Source of the DNA: Ruegeria sp. A3M17
Lineage (GTDB): Bacteria; Pseudomonadota; Alphaproteobacteria; Rhodobacterales; Rhodobacteraceae
DNA length: 64,000 nucleotides
Assembly: GCF_003318255.1 (NCBI RefSeq)
Contig: NZ_QOCF01000018.1
Span: forward strand, 124,001 to 188,000
Direction: 5' to 3'
Shown: piece after piece, positions 29,995 through 40,400 of the stretch
How positions within the stretch are numbered: position 1 is the first letter of the stretch
How the letters are laid out: every line of letters starts with the position of its first letter
Translations under genes and position numbers: made by a program
The notes under the pieces: generated by a model
What the model saw: the letters and a program-made list of their open reading frames with translations, nothing else
The model's database searches: none
Told to the model about the DNA's origin: nothing

Positions 29995-31836
29995 TTAATA
30001 GCTCGCCTGAACAGCATTCAGGGCCTGCTGATCTACGACGGGACGGGCACGGACCTGTGCATCGCGGACAAAGGCATCAAAGATGTTCTGGGCCAAAGCC
30101 TGATCCAGCTGGGCGGTAAGGGCCGCTTGGACCTGACGCAGCTCATCTGTTTCGGCAGGCGGCAACAGCTCGTCCAAACGCACGATAAACGCGGTTCCGG
30201 CACCGGGAATGACACGCAGGTCGCTTTGCTCCATTTCAAAGACCTGAGGCATGAAATCTGCGGGCACATCTTCCAGAAAGGCCGTGCGCGTCAGGGCGTT
30301 TTCTACCCGGAAGGGCAATTCGGTGGCCGCAAAATCACCATCTGTCTGCACTTGTACCAGAACAGCATTTGCCTGTTCTTCCAACGCCTTGTTGATTTCG
30401 GCCTGGGTCCAGGCGGCAACGACGCGATCGCGTGCGGTCTCAATCGGCTCCGGCCGGGGTTCGAGAACTTCGTTCAGACGCAGGGCAAAGATCGAGCCAT
30501 CTTCAAGAAACGCTACCTCGGGAAAGTCGCCGTCTTGCACGGCTTCGGCTGCACTGCGGAACCCGTCATAGGCGGCGACGCCTTCACCGGTTTTCGCGCT
30601 CCAGTCGATCTGGCCCAGCTCCATTTCGGTCTCGGACGTCAGTTCTTCCAAAGTTGCGCCGCCGGCCAGCAGGTCATTGATGTCCTCGGCCTGCGCCTCA
30701 ATCTGACGACGGGCGCGTTCAGCAGCCAGTTCTTCGCGCAGGGCAGGGGCGGCATCTTCAAACGACGTGTTGTTTTCGGCAAGCGATCCATTGATCCGGA
30801 ACAACGCAGGCCCAAAGGTGGAAGGCAGGGGGCCAACAACAGCGTCCAGATCGGCAGCAAAGACACCATCGGCTGCTTCGCCCAGATCCTCGCGGGTGAC
30901 GTCGCCAAGGTCGATATCGCTGAGCTCAAGCTGGCGATCCCGAACCAGTTGTTCGAAGGTTGCACCGCCGACCTCTAGCTGAGCCATGGCAGTTTGTGCT
31001 GCTTCTTGATCCGGGAAGGTCAGGCGCTCGACCAGGCGACGCTCGGGCTGCTGGAATTCAGTTGCGCGCTGTTCGTACAAACGCTTTACCGAATCCTCGT
31101 CGACTTCCACGTCGTCGAGCAGCATTTCGGGCGACAGGATTGCATAAGTCAGTTTCTTGGTGCGCGGCAGGGTAAACAGCTCGGTGTTCTCGTCGTAATA
31201 CGCCTGGACCTGCTCGTCGGTTGGGGCGGTAACAGGTGTGGGCAGGGCGTCCGGTGCCAACGTTGCGACGGTAAAGCTGCGGCGGGCACCAACATAGTCG
31301 GTCAAAACCTGCGTGAGGGTTTCGGGCATCTTCACACCGCTAACTACGGCACTCTGCACGATTGTACGGGATGTTTCCTTGCGCAGGTCCGATTCGAACT
31401 CGGTGTCTGACATGCCGACCTGTTCCAGTTGGAACTGGTACGCGTCGCGGTCAAATGTGCCGTTGACGCCCTGAAAAGCCGGGATCGCAACAATTTCTTC
31501 CTGCAGGTTCTCATCCCCGATCGAGATGCCCAGCAATCCGACCTCATTGTCCAGTGCTGCCAAAGCCGTCAGGCGCGACAGGGCCAGACGATCCAGACCA
31601 AATTCCATGGCCTGCGACATTTGCAAAGGCTGACCTGTCTGTTGTTCGACCGCGCGAATTTCGCGCTGCAGCTCGCGGACATAGTCATCAACCGAGATAT
31701 CCTCGTTCCCGACCTGGGCCACCGAACGCACGGTGCCAGAGAGGCTGGTTGCGCCAAACCCTGCAAGTCCGAGCATCAAAAGGCCCATGAGAATCCAGAC
31801 AAAGGTCTTTGATAACTTTTTTACGCCTGCGGCCAT
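29995..31836 (-). CDS. ppiD: PpiD-like peptidyl-prolyl cis-trans isomerase / membrane-anchored chaperone
   Basis: Inner-membrane-anchored periplasmic folding factor of 613 residues. A single N-terminal helix (about 12-32) is followed by a SurA/PpiD N-terminal chaperone region (about 35-235), a parvulin-like segment around 240-360 and a second repeat-like region up to residue 600. The parvulin part is divergent (GATFEQLVRDRQLELSDIDLG), so isomerase activity may be weak. It is the first gene of the ppiD-trpE pair, an arrangement common in Rhodobacteraceae. Confidence 0.87.
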   Translation of the reverse strand: MAAGVKKLSKTFVWILMGLLMLGLAGFGATSLSGTVRSVAQVGNEDISVDDYVRELQREIRAVEQQTGQPLQMSQAMEFGLDRLALSRLTALAALDNEVGLLGISIGDENLQEEIVAIPAFQGVNGTFDRDAYQFQLEQVGMSDTEFESDLRKETSRTIVQSAVVSGVKMPETLTQVLTDYVGARRSFTVATLAPDALPTPVTAPTDEQVQAYYDENTELFTLPRTKKLTYAILSPEMLLDDVEVDEDSVKRLYEQRATEFQQPERRLVERLTFPDQEAAQTAMAQLEVGGATFEQLVRDRQLELSDIDLGDVTREDLGEAADGVFAADLDAVVGPLPSTFGPALFRINGSLAENNTSFEDAAPALREELAAERARRQIEAQAEDINDLLAGGATLEELTSETEMELGQIDWSAKTGEGVAAYDGFRSAAEAVQDGDFPEVAFLEDGSIFALRLNEVLEPRPEPIETARDRVVAAWTQAEINKALEEQANAVLVQVQTDGDFAATELPFRVENALTRTAFLEDVPADFMPQVFEMEQSDLRVIPGAGTAFIVRLDELLPPAETDELRQVQAALTAQLDQALAQNIFDAFVRDAQVRARPVVDQQALNAVQASY

Positions 31837-31920
31837 TGTGCCCTCTTCGTGCTTTTGTCGGCAGGTAACTGCCCCGTCGGTTGCGGCCCTGAATACGACG
31901 CACGCCGTCGGGGAGCAAGC

Positions 31921-33096
31921 TCAGAAGGACAGAGCGCCCAGCCGTTCGAACAATTGCCCCAATCCGGCGCGGTCCAGATTGGCAAATGCGATACGAACCT
32001 GACGTTTCCCGCCCGCATCATCGTTGGGCATGAACATTGTGCCTGGCAGCAGCAGGATGCCCGCCTCGGGGACCAGTCGTTGGGCCAGTTCGTCCGATGG
32101 GATATCGAACGGGTGTTCGAAATAGGCGAAATAAGCGCCCAGACCCAGCAGCCGCCAACCCTTATCGGTCAGGCTTGGCAAAAGCTCGGCAATCGCGGCG
32201 CGGCGGTCGAGGATCTCATCGCGTTCACCTGCCAGCCATTGCGACAGGTTCTGCATCCCCCAAAGGGCTGCGTGCTGGCCGATCTGGCTTGGGCAGATGG
32301 CGACTGTGTCCAGAAACTTTTCAATCTCGGACAGCAGGTCAGTTCCGGTCGCGATCGCGCCGACACGGTGGCCGGTCAGCCTGTATGCTTTGGAAAAGGA
32401 ATAGAGGTGGATCAGGGTTTGATCCCAGTCAGGCTGGGCGAACAGGTCATGCGGTGGGCCGCTGCGGCTGTCGAAATCCCGATAGGTTTCGTCCACGATT
32501 AGCCGTATGCCGACCTCCTGCGCAAGGTCAAAGAAAGCGCGCACCAGAGGGGCAGGGTATTCCACACCGCCGGGATTGTTTGGGGTCACCAGGACGATGG
32601 CGCGGGTTTTGTCGGTGATCAAAGCACGGGCTGCGTACGGATCGGGCAGCAGAGCGTCGTCGGTTGGCAGATCCACGGTTCGGACGCCTGCCATATCTAG
32701 CCACATCTTGTGATTAAAATACCAGGGCGTCGGAACGATGACCTCGTCACCCTGATCGGTGATCGCTGTGATTGCGGCAGCAAATGCCTGATTGCAGCCC
32801 GAGGTGATTGCCACCTGATCGCTGGACACCTGCGCGTCATAATGCGACCCGATCTGGCAGGCGAGTTCGGCTCGCAGGGCTGGATTGCCCAGAACCGGCC
32901 CGTAAAGATGGGCGCTGTCTTCGGTCACGGCAAAGCTGGCAATCGCTTCGCGCAGCGCCAGCGGCGGTGGATCGACCGGAGCCGCTTGGCTGACGTTGAT
33001 CAAGGGGCGGTCATCAGGAAACTCCACCCCCTCCAACCAGCGCCGCGCCTCCATGACCGGAGGGGCAAATGTCGCGGTGGTACGGGACTGGGTCAT
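31921..33096 (-). CDS. PLP-dependent class I/II aminotransferase
   Basis: Fold-type I aminotransferase of 391 residues. The PLP lysine lies in LYSFSKAYRLTGHRVG near residue 235, with NPGG in VTPNNPGGVEYP near residue 165, VDETYRDF near residue 200 and a C-terminal RIAFANL motif carrying the carboxylate-binding Arg. The donor and acceptor are not identifiable. ATG 33096 is used because AGGACA precedes it; ATG 33129 is possible. It lies 57 bases after gpt on the same strand. Confidence 0.85.
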   Translation of the reverse strand: MTQSRTTATFAPPVMEARRWLEGVEFPDDRPLINVSQAAPVDPPPLALREAIASFAVTEDSAHLYGPVLGNPALRAELACQIGSHYDAQVSSDQVAITSGCNQAFAAAITAITDQGDEVIVPTPWYFNHKMWLDMAGVRTVDLPTDDALLPDPYAARALITDKTRAIVLVTPNNPGGVEYPAPLVRAFFDLAQEVGIRLIVDETYRDFDSRSGPPHDLFAQPDWDQTLIHLYSFSKAYRLTGHRVGAIATGTDLLSEIEKFLDTVAICPSQIGQHAALWGMQNLSQWLAGERDEILDRRAAIAELLPSLTDKGWRLLGLGAYFAYFEHPFDIPSDELAQRLVPEAGILLLPGTMFMPNDDAGGKRQVRIAFANLDRAGLGQLFERLGALSF

Positions 33097-33153
33097 GACG
33101 GGCCTGTCCTTGGTAAGGCTTTGCCTCACTCTTTGTGGGCTGAGAAAGGTCTT

Positions 33154-33663
33154 TTAGTCGGTCCCGCGGTAGGGCTCGACATATTGCAGGGCCATATCCC
33201 ACGGGAAAAAGATCCAGGTGTCCTGGCTGACCTCGGTGATGAACGTGTCGACCATCGGTCGGCCCTTGGGCTTGGCATATACCGTCGCGAAATGCGCCTT
33301 GGGGTACATTGCGCGCACCAGCTCGAGCGTTTTGCCGCTGTCGACCAGATCGTCGATGATCAGAATACCTTCGCCGTCGCCCATCAGCTGGGCATCGGGG
33401 GCTTTCAGAACCTCTGCTTCGCCTTGGTCCTGATGGTGGTACGAGCGCACGCTGACCGTGTCGACAGTCCGGATGTCCAGCTCGCGGCTGACGATCATCG
33501 CAGGTGCCATACCGCCACGGGTGATGGCCACAACTGCGCGCCATGCGCCGTCGTCCGGACCTTGCCCGTCCAGACGCCAGGCCAAGGCGCGGGAATCACG
33601 GTGGATTTGATCCCAGCTGATGTGAAACCCTTTTTCGTGGGGCAGGCGATCCTTGGCGCTCAT
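33154..33663 (-). CDS. gpt: Xanthine phosphoribosyltransferase
   Basis: Salvages xanthine and guanine to XMP and GMP using PRPP. The 169-residue product has the PRPP loop [14 protein letters not shown] near residue 98, [13 protein letters not shown] near residue 44, and the C-terminal [10 protein letters not shown] segment characteristic of the Gpt rather than Hpt family. It is membrane-associated in E. coli. It follows fabI with a four-base gap on the same strand. Confidence 0.92.
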   Translation of the reverse strand: MSAKDRLPHEKGFHISWDQIHRDSRALAWRLDGQGPDDGAWRAVVAITRGGMAPAMIVSRELDIRTVDTVSVRSYHHQDQGEAEVLKAPDAQLMGDGEGILIIDDLVDSGKTLELVRAMYPKAHFATVYAKPKGRPMVDTFITEVSQDTWIFFPWDMALQYVEPYRGTD

Positions 33664-33667
33664 GTCA

Positions 33668-34474
33668 TTACCCCTTTTCGACGTCTGGTGCGTCGACGGC
33701 TTTCATGCCGACAATATGATAACCCGAATCCACGTGCAGGTTTTCACCGGTCACGCCGCTGCTGAGGTCAGACAGCAGATACAGAGCTGATTTGCCGACA
33801 TCATCGATAGTCACGTTGCGGCGCAGGGGCGAGTTATACTCGTTCCATTTCATAATATAGCGGAAGTCGCCGATACCGCTGGCGGCTAGCGTCTTGATCG
33901 GACCCGCCGAGATCGAGTTCACGCGGATACCGTCCTTGCCCAGATCCTCGGCCAGATATTTGACCGATGCCTCAAGCGCGGCTTTGGCGACACCCATCAC
34001 GTTATAATGCGGCATCACCTGCTCGGCACCATAATAGGTCAGGGTGACTGCGCTGCCGCCTTCGGACATCATCTTCTCGGCCCGTTGCATCACAGCGGTA
34101 AAGGAATAGACCGACACGTCCATTGTCAGTTTGAAGTTCGCGCGCGACGTGTCGACGTAGCGGCCCCGAAGTTCGTTCTTGTCCGAAAAACCGATGGCGT
34201 GAACAACAAAGTCCAGCTTGCCCCATTTCTCTTCCAGCGCGGTGAACAGTGAGTCGATCGATTCCTCGTCGCTGACGTCACAAGGCAGGACGATCTCGCT
34301 GCCAAGCTGTGCCGCCAGTGGATCGACGCGTTTCTTAAGTGCGTCGCCTTGATAAGAAAAAGCCAGCTCTGCTCCGGATTCGGACAAGGCACGGGCTATT
34401 CCCCATGCGATTGATTTATCATTGGCCAGTCCCATGATGAGGCCGCGTTTGCCGGCCATCAACTGATTTGACAT
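33668..34474 (-). CDS. fabI: Enoyl-[acyl-carrier-protein] reductase (NADH), FabI type
   Basis: Reduces enoyl-ACP in the last step of each fatty acid elongation cycle. The 268-residue SDR protein begins [20 protein letters not shown], the FabI form of the nucleotide-binding loop. The catalytic region [21 protein letters not shown] near residue 147 has the Tyr-x6-Lys arrangement of FabI, and [13 protein letters not shown] follows near residue 190. ATG 34474 has GGAGA nine bases upstream; the longer open frame to 34888 is unrelated sequence antisense to pdxH. Confidence 0.94.
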   Translation of the reverse strand: MSNQLMAGKRGLIMGLANDKSIAWGIARALSESGAELAFSYQGDALKKRVDPLAAQLGSEIVLPCDVSDEESIDSLFTALEEKWGKLDFVVHAIGFSDKNELRGRYVDTSRANFKLTMDVSVYSFTAVMQRAEKMMSEGGSAVTLTYYGAEQVMPHYNVMGVAKAALEASVKYLAEDLGKDGIRVNSISAGPIKTLAASGIGDFRYIMKWNEYNSPLRRNVTIDDVGKSALYLLSDLSSGVTGENLHVDSGYHIVGMKAVDAPDVEKG

Positions 34475-34609
34475 GTTTGGTTCTCCGCCTGTCTTCGCGT
34501 TATGTTGGGATGGTTTATGCCATTGGGTGCGCTGCATCAAGGCCGCGCGCTCTTGCCCGTGGCGGGTTCTCGCCCTAGGGTGGGCTTTATTAGTTTCCAG
34601 GGGATGGGA

Positions 34610-35215
34610 ATGAGCGAACGTAGCGGCATATTTGCCGGCACCGATCCGTTTGAAATAGCGGGGCGGTGGCTGGCTGAGGCCAAAGAGAATGAACCGAACG
34701 ATCCGGACGCGATTGCTTTGGCGACCGTCGATTCGGACGGCATGCCAAATGTGCGCATGGTTCTGCTGAAAGAGATCGAACCGGCAGCTTTTGTGTTCTA
34801 CACCAACTACGAAAGTGCCAAGGCGGCCGAGTTGGACAGCGCCGGAAAAGCTGCTTTTGTGATGCATTGGAAATCTCTGCGGCGGCAAATCCGAGTTCGT
34901 GGTACAATAACCAGAGAAAGCGGGCCGCAGGCGGATGAGTATTATGCGTCTCGCTCGCTAAAAAGCCGATTGGGGGCCTGGGCGTCCAAGCAGTCTCAGC
35001 CTCTCAGCAGTCGCTCGGTTTTAATGGCCGAGGTGGCCAAGGTAACGGCCAAGTTGGGCCCGAACCCGCCACGCCCGCCGTTCTGGGGCGGCTATCGGCT
35101 GGTGCCAACCGAAATCGAATTCTGGGCCGATGGGGCCTTTCGGTTGCACGACAGGTTCCGATGGCAGCGGGATCAAGTGGGTTCCGACTGGCAGATACAG
35201 AGGTTAAATCCATGA
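34610..35215 (+). CDS. pdxH: Pyridoxamine 5'-phosphate oxidase
   Basis: FMN-dependent oxidase that makes pyridoxal 5'-phosphate. The 201-residue product has [24 protein letters not shown] near residue 30, the [13 protein letters not shown] segment, [16 protein letters not shown] near residue 83 and [17 protein letters not shown] near residue 158. ATG 34610 has GGGGATGGGA before it; ATG 34604 is an alternative. It is divergent from fabI with about 135 bases between starts. Confidence 0.94.
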   Translation: MSERSGIFAGTDPFEIAGRWLAEAKENEPNDPDAIALATVDSDGMPNVRMVLLKEIEPAAFVFYTNYESAKAAELDSAGKAAFVMHWKSLRRQIRVRGTITRESGPQADEYYASRSLKSRLGAWASKQSQPLSSRSVLMAEVAKVTAKLGPNPPRPPFWGGYRLVPTEIEFWADGAFRLHDRFRWQRDQVGSDWQIQRLNP

Positions 35216-35352
35216 CGTTCGCGTATCGTGAAATGCAAGAGGCCGAAAACAAAAGGTTTTTTCAGCTTGAATTTGCGGGCCATTCCCATACACATCGGAC
35301 CCTTAACGAAACGACAATTTTCGCGATGGGAACGCCGTGCCAGAAGATCTGA
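35212..35352 (+). CDS. Doubtful 46-codon ORF overlapping the pdxH stop
   Basis: An ATG overlaps the pdxH stop as ATGA and AGAGG lies 10 bases upstream. The product (46 residues, starting [15 protein letters not shown]) resembles no family I know, and its end overlaps the start of the cold-shock gene. It could equally be the 5' leader of that gene. Confidence 0.2.
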   Translation: MTFAYREMQEAENKRFFQLEFAGHSHTHRTLNETTIFAMGTPCQKI

Positions 35353-35864
35353 ACAACATGTACCGCGTCCGTGGACACGTGAAATGGTTCGACCCTGCGA
35401 AGGGTTTCGGGTTTGTTGTGTCTGATGAGGGCGGTCCGGATATTTTGTTGCACGTCAATGTGTTGCGCAACTTCGGCCAAAGCTCGGTCGCGGATGGTGC
35501 GGGCATAGAAATCATGACCCATCGCACGGACCGTGGTGTTCAGGCGGTAGAGGTCATCAGTGTCGATCCGCCCGCGCGGACGGACACGATGATGCTGGCT
35601 GATTTTGCCGAGCTTGATCCGGTTGAGATCGCCGCTGCCCCTCTAGAGGCCGCGCGGGTCAAATGGTTCGACAAAGGCAAAGGCTTTGGGTTTGCCAATG
35701 TTTTTGGCCGTGGTGAAGATGTGTTCCTGCATATCGAAGTACTGCGCCGCTCTGGTCTGTCGGATCTGCAGCCGGGCGAGGCCCTCGCGATGCGTGTCAT
35801 CAGTGGCAAGCGTGGACGTATGGCGGCTCAGGTACTGGCCTGGGAAGCTGCTTTGGACGACTGA
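35337..35864 (+). CDS. Cold-shock protein with two CSD domains
   Basis: Single-strand nucleic-acid-binding protein of 175 residues made of two cold-shock domains. Domain 1 (about 8-75) contains VKWFDPAKGFGFVV and domain 2 (about 105-172) contains VKWFDKGKGFGFAN, both with the RNP1 motif; a 30-residue acidic linker joins them. The second RNP motif in domain 1 is altered (ILLHVNVL). The start is uncertain: GTG 35337 with GGGA upstream, or ATG 35358. It is seven bases before the DUF192 gene on the same strand. Confidence 0.88.
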   Translation: MPEDLNNMYRVRGHVKWFDPAKGFGFVVSDEGGPDILLHVNVLRNFGQSSVADGAGIEIMTHRTDRGVQAVEVISVDPPARTDTMMLADFAELDPVEIAAAPLEAARVKWFDKGKGFGFANVFGRGEDVFLHIEVLRRSGLSDLQPGEALAMRVISGKRGRMAAQVLAWEAALDD

Positions 35865-35871
35865 GTGTTTC

Positions 35872-36339
35872 ATGCCTAAGTTTTTTCCGGGTCTTTTAGC
35901 GGTTTTGTTGCTTTGGTCCGGGATGACCTGGGCTGCGTGTAAGCCTGATCAGATCGACATCAAGAACGACTCGGCGCAGATCCGTTTCAATATCGAATTG
36001 GCGATTAGCCCGCAGGATCGGTCGCGTGGATTGATGTTCCGCGAGTCGCTGCCAAACCGTTCGGGTATGCTGTTCGTTTTTGACCCGCCGCAGCCCGTGG
36101 TGTTCTGGATGAAGAACACACTGATTCCCCTGGACATCATTTTCCTCGATCGGGCTGGAACCGTGTCGCATGTCCATCAAGGTGCGATTCCCGGTGATTT
36201 GACGCCAATCGAAGGTGGCGATTCCGTCTTTGCGGTTCTCGAAATCAACGCGGGACTGGCCGCGCGCTACTCGATTAAGCCCGGAACCGTCATGCGGCAC
36301 GAAATTTTTTCGCAAGGTCCTGCAATTTGGTCCTGTTAG
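35872..36339 (+). CDS. DUF192 family secreted protein
   Basis: Protein of 155 residues with a signal peptide (cleavage probably after TWAA near residue 22), so it is likely periplasmic. The DUF192 pattern is complete: RSRGLMFRESLPNRSGMLFVF near residue 50, FWMKNTLIPLDIIFLD near residue 81 and AVLEINAGLAARYSIKPG near residue 122. The function of the family is unknown. The gene follows the cold-shock gene closely and ends 43 bases before tRNA-Pro. Confidence 0.87.
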   Translation: MPKFFPGLLAVLLLWSGMTWAACKPDQIDIKNDSAQIRFNIELAISPQDRSRGLMFRESLPNRSGMLFVFDPPQPVVFWMKNTLIPLDIIFLDRAGTVSHVHQGAIPGDLTPIEGGDSVFAVLEINAGLAARYSIKPGTVMRHEIFSQGPAIWSC

Positions 36340-36382
36340 GGCTTTTCAAATCAGATTGGCATGGTTAGGAAGGCGCACGGTT

Positions 36383-36459
36383 CGGGGCGTGGCGCAGTCT
36401 GGTAGCGCACCTGTTTTGGGTACAGGGGGTCGTAGGTTCGAATCCTGCCGCCCCGACCA
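36383..36459 (+). tRNA. tRNA-Pro (TGG)
   Basis: Seventy-seven bases with encoded CCA. Acceptor CGGGGCG pairs with CGCCCCG, the anticodon loop is TTTGGGT with TGG on a CCTGT/ACAGG stem, and the T-loop is GTTCGAATC. Confidence 0.96.
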
Positions 36460-36469
36460 CTTCTTTCAA

Positions 36470-36904
36470 TTATGTTGGTGATCCACCCAACGCTTGGTAA
36501 AGCGCGCCAAGCGCCTTATCCAGCGTTTCGCTTTCCACTGGTACTTTGACCGACGGGCCGCTTTTGCGTGGGACGCTGAAATACAGCTCGGCATCGACAA
36601 GGTAACCCGAGTTGTTCTTGGTCGTTGTCAGCCGCATCACGCTTTTGGGCAGATCCTGAGGGTAACCGTCATAGTTGAGAATCAGAAAAGCGGTCATGTC
36701 CGGAGGTAGAAGCTCGGTGCATTCGAAAACCCGATTCCCGGTATTTTCAAAGCGTTCACCCGGGCCGTCGCAGCTTATCTCGAACGTGTCGAACAGCCTT
36801 TTGGGAAATTCATCGAACTGGGCGCTGCGTGCCGGAGGGCGCACATCTTGTGGTGTGCAGGCCACGATCAGGGCCAGAATCGGAAGTAAACGTAACAACG
36901 ACAT
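36470..36904 (-). CDS. Putative lipoprotein of unknown function (144 aa)
   Basis: The N-terminus MSLLRLLPILALIVAC is a short signal peptide with lipobox LIVAC, giving a lipid-anchored envelope protein with Cys16 at its N-terminus. The remaining 128 residues contain two more cysteines (ISCDGPG and FECTELL) that could form a disulfide, and a FLILNYDGYPQDLP segment. The family is not recognised. It is convergent with tRNA-Pro. Confidence 0.72.
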   Translation of the reverse strand: MSLLRLLPILALIVACTPQDVRPPARSAQFDEFPKRLFDTFEISCDGPGERFENTGNRVFECTELLPPDMTAFLILNYDGYPQDLPKSVMRLTTTKNNSGYLVDAELYFSVPRKSGPSVKVPVESETLDKALGALYQALGGSPT

Positions 36905-37438
36905 CTGTCCGCTCCCCTTTGAGTGATCGCGCCGGGCGGATTACCTGACGCCGCGGTTCAAAATGACCGCTTCGTGATTCTCATCCAACCTAGACACCTT
37001 AGCGTTAGATTATCAAATTCCGATAACTGTGCCGGGAAACACAGTTAATTTACCTGCGGGTTTTTTGAATCTCTGGGTGTACCCGGTAGATGAACCTGTG
37101 GAGGAATCAGAACAGGGTGTCCGGAAGCAAGCTGTCAGAAATGGGTCAACACAAAAGATATCAAAAATGACCTAAAAATGGCGTTGACGATCTATGGGTC
37201 GATACGTCAAGTTGTATGGGCCGGAAGGGTTGCCACAAAATCTGGTATCAAAACCAGAATAGGGCACAGGGCGAGGGTCGGAAAGCACATCATAGTAACG
37301 TGCAACCGTTTGATCGGTTTTGCGCTGCGGAATGCAGCGGCTGGTCTATTGCGCCTAATTTTATACGGCATGGCGATCGGTCCGCGTCTGAGGACCTGAC
37401 GCAGAAAGACAAGTTGATTGAATCTAGGGCGTGCGGAC
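36905..37438 (+). other. Long leader region of nrdJ with hairpins
   Basis: About 530 bases without a convincing gene. Visible structures are TAACTGTG-CCGGGAAA-CACAGTTA at 37024-37047 (8 pairs), a 9-pair stem with one bulged A at 37184-37210 (TTGACGATC with GATACGTCAA), and TCTGGT-ATCAAA-ACCAGA at 37241-37258. A T6 run follows the first hairpin after about 14 bases. No B12-box for a cobalamin riboswitch and no clear NrdR box pair was found. A structured 'nrdJ RNA' motif has been reported upstream of such genes, but I cannot test the match. Confidence 0.5.
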
Positions 37439-40400
37439 ATGAAGATTGACAGGAAATTTACGAAACCGGGGCTGGACGCTTATGCGGAACTGGACTTTGT
37501 CTCAGCGACGTCTGAGATCCGAAACCCCGATGGCACCATCGTTTTCCGCCTGGACAACATCGAAGTGCCCACGCGTTGGAGCCAGGTTGCCAGCGACGTC
37601 ATCGCGCAGAAGTATTTCCGTAAAGCGGGCGTGCCGACTAAGCTGAAGAAAGTAAAAGAGAAAGACGTCCCCGAATTCCTGTGGCGCTCGGTCCCGGCTG
37701 ATGGCGCGGAGTTCGATGGTGAGACGTCTTCAAAGCAGGTTTTTGACCGTCTGGCGGGCGCCTGGGCCTATTGGGGCTGGAAAGGTGGCTACTTCTCGAC
37801 CGAAGAGGATGCACGCGCCTACTTTGATGAGATGCGCTATATGCTGGCGACGCAGCGCGCCGCACCGAACAGCCCGCAGTGGTTTAACACCGGTCTGCAC
37901 TGGGCATATGGAATCGATGGTCCCGCGCAGGGTCACCACTATGTCGACTACAAGACCGGCAAGCTGACCAAATCGAAATCCGCTTATGAACATCCGCAGC
38001 CGCACGCGTGCTTCATCCAGTCTGTCGATGATGATCTCGTGAACGAAGGCGGCATCATGGATCTGTGGGTGCGCGAGGCGCGCCTGTTCAAATACGGCTC
38101 GGGTACCGGGACCAACTTCAGCCACTTGCGCGCAGAAGGCGAGGCGCTGTCGGGTGGCGGCAAGTCCTCGGGCCTTATGGGCTTTCTCAAGATCGGCGAC
38201 CGCGCCGCTGGCGCGATCAAATCAGGCGGAACAACCCGTCGAGCAGCAAAGATGGTAATCGTCGATGCTGATCACCCTGACATCGAGAAATTCATCGAAT
38301 GGAAGGTGATCGAAGAGCAGAAGGTGGCCTCGATCGTAGCCGGATCGAAGATGCACGAGAAGATGCTGAACGGCATTTTCGAGGCCATCCGCACATGGGA
38401 CGGCGCGCAAGACGACGCGTATGATCCCAAGAAGAATGACGCCCTGCAAGCCGCCGTTCGCGAAGCGAAAAAGGTTGCGATCCCAGAAACTTACATCAAG
38501 CGCGTGTTGGATTACGCCAAGCAGGGTCACGACAGTATCGAATTCCCGACCTACGATACGGACTGGGATTCGGAAGCTTATAGCTCGGTCTCGGGTCAGA
38601 ACTCGAACAACTCGATCCGCGTGACCAATGCGTTCCTGACCGCCGTCGAGAAAGACGCGGATTGGGAGCTGATTAACCGCACCGATGGCAAGGTCTCCAA
38701 GACCGTCAAGGCGCGGGATCTGTGGGAAAAAGTTGGCCACGCCGCATGGGCTTGCGCCGATCCCGGCATTCAGTTCCACGACACGGTCAACGAATGGCAC
38801 ACATGCCCCAAAGACGGTGAGATTCGCGGTTCGAACCCGTGCTCGGAATACATGTTCCTTGATGACACGGCGTGTAACCTTGCCTCGATGAACCTGCTGA
38901 CCTTCCTCAAAGATGGTGAGTTCCAGGCGGAAGACTACATGCACGCCTCGCGTCTGTGGACCCTGACGCTGGAAATCTCGGTCACGATGGCGCAGTTCCC
39001 ATCCAAGGAAATCGCGCAACTGTCCTATGATTTCCGCACCTTGGGTCTGGGCTATGCCAACATCGGTGGTCTGCTGATGAACATGGGCCACAGCTACGAC
39101 TCGGATGAGGGTCGGGCGATCTGTGGCGCACTGACCGCGATCATGACCGGTGTGGCCTATGCGACCTCGGCCGAGATTGCCGGAGAGCTTGGAACCTTCA
39201 AGGGCTATGAGCGCAACGCAGACAACATGCTGCGCGTCATCCGGAACCACCGCCGTGCCTCGCAAGGTGTGACCGATGGGTATGAGAAACTGGCCGTGAA
39301 GCCGGTGCCTCTGGACCATGGCAACTGCCCGGACAAGCGTCTGGTCGACCTGGCGATGTCGGCTTGGGACGAGGCGCTGAGCCTTGGCGAAAAGAACGGC
39401 TATCGTAACGCGCAAGCCACGGTGATCGCGCCCACCGGCACCATTGGTCTGGTGATGGATTGTGACACGACCGGGATTGAGCCGGACTTCGCTCTGGTGA
39501 AGTTCAAGAAGCTCGCGGGTGGCGGTTACTTCAAGATCATCAACCGCTCGGTGCCGTCGGCGCTGGAAAAGCAGGGCTATTCCTCGTCCCAGATCGAAGA
39601 GATCGTGGGTTACGCGGTTGGTCACGGCACCATCGGCAATGCACCGGGGATCAACCACACCTCGCTGACGGGTCACGGGTTTGGCCCGAATGAGCTGGCC
39701 AAGGTGGATGCCGCACTGGAAAGCGCCTTTGATATCCGGTTCGTCTTCAACCAGTGGACACTGGGCGAGGATTTCTGCACCGGCGTTCTGGGCATCCCGG
39801 CGACCAAGCTGAATGATCCGACCTTTGACCTGCTGCGCCACCTGGGCTTTACCAAGGCGGATATCGACGCGGCCAACGACCACGTTTGCGGAACCATGAC
39901 GCTGGAAGGCGCGCCGCACTTGAAGGAAGAGCATTATTCGATCTTCGACTGCGCTAACCCGTGCGGCAAGAAAGGTAAGCGTTTCCTTGGGGTTGATAGC
40001 CACATCACTATGATGGCAGCGGCGCAAAGCTTCATCTCGGGTGCGATCAGTAAAACGATCAACATGCCGAATGACGCGACAATTGAGGACTGCCAGAAAG
40101 CCTATGAACTCAGCTGGTCGCTGGGTGTGAAGGCCAACGCGCTGTATCGTGATGGCTCAAAACTGTCGCAGCCGCTGGCCGCCGCTCTGGTCGAGGATGA
40201 TGACGAGGCGGCAGAGGTGCTGGAAAGCGGCACGGCCCATGAAAAAGCCGTCGTTCTCGCCGAAAAGGTCATCGAGAAGGTCGTCGTCAAGGAAATCATT
40301 CGCAGCCATCGTGAGAAACTGCCGCATCGCCGCAAGGGTTACACCCAGAAAGCGATCGTCGGTGGCCACAAGGTCTATCTGCGGACAGGTGAGTTCGAAG

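Noticed and set aside
37178-37399. A 73-codon plus-strand frame in the nrdJ leader
   Set aside because: No ribosome-binding site or recognised family; it overlaps hairpins that are more simply leader RNA structure.
36905-37438. Cobalamin riboswitch upstream of nrdJ
   Set aside because: Considered because NrdJ needs adenosylcobalamin, but no B12-box (GCCACTG-like) sequence was found.
38222-40027. A 601-codon open frame on the minus strand inside nrdJ
   Set aside because: It lies wholly antisense to a clearly conserved gene, has no family resemblance and reflects codon bias in GC-rich DNA.
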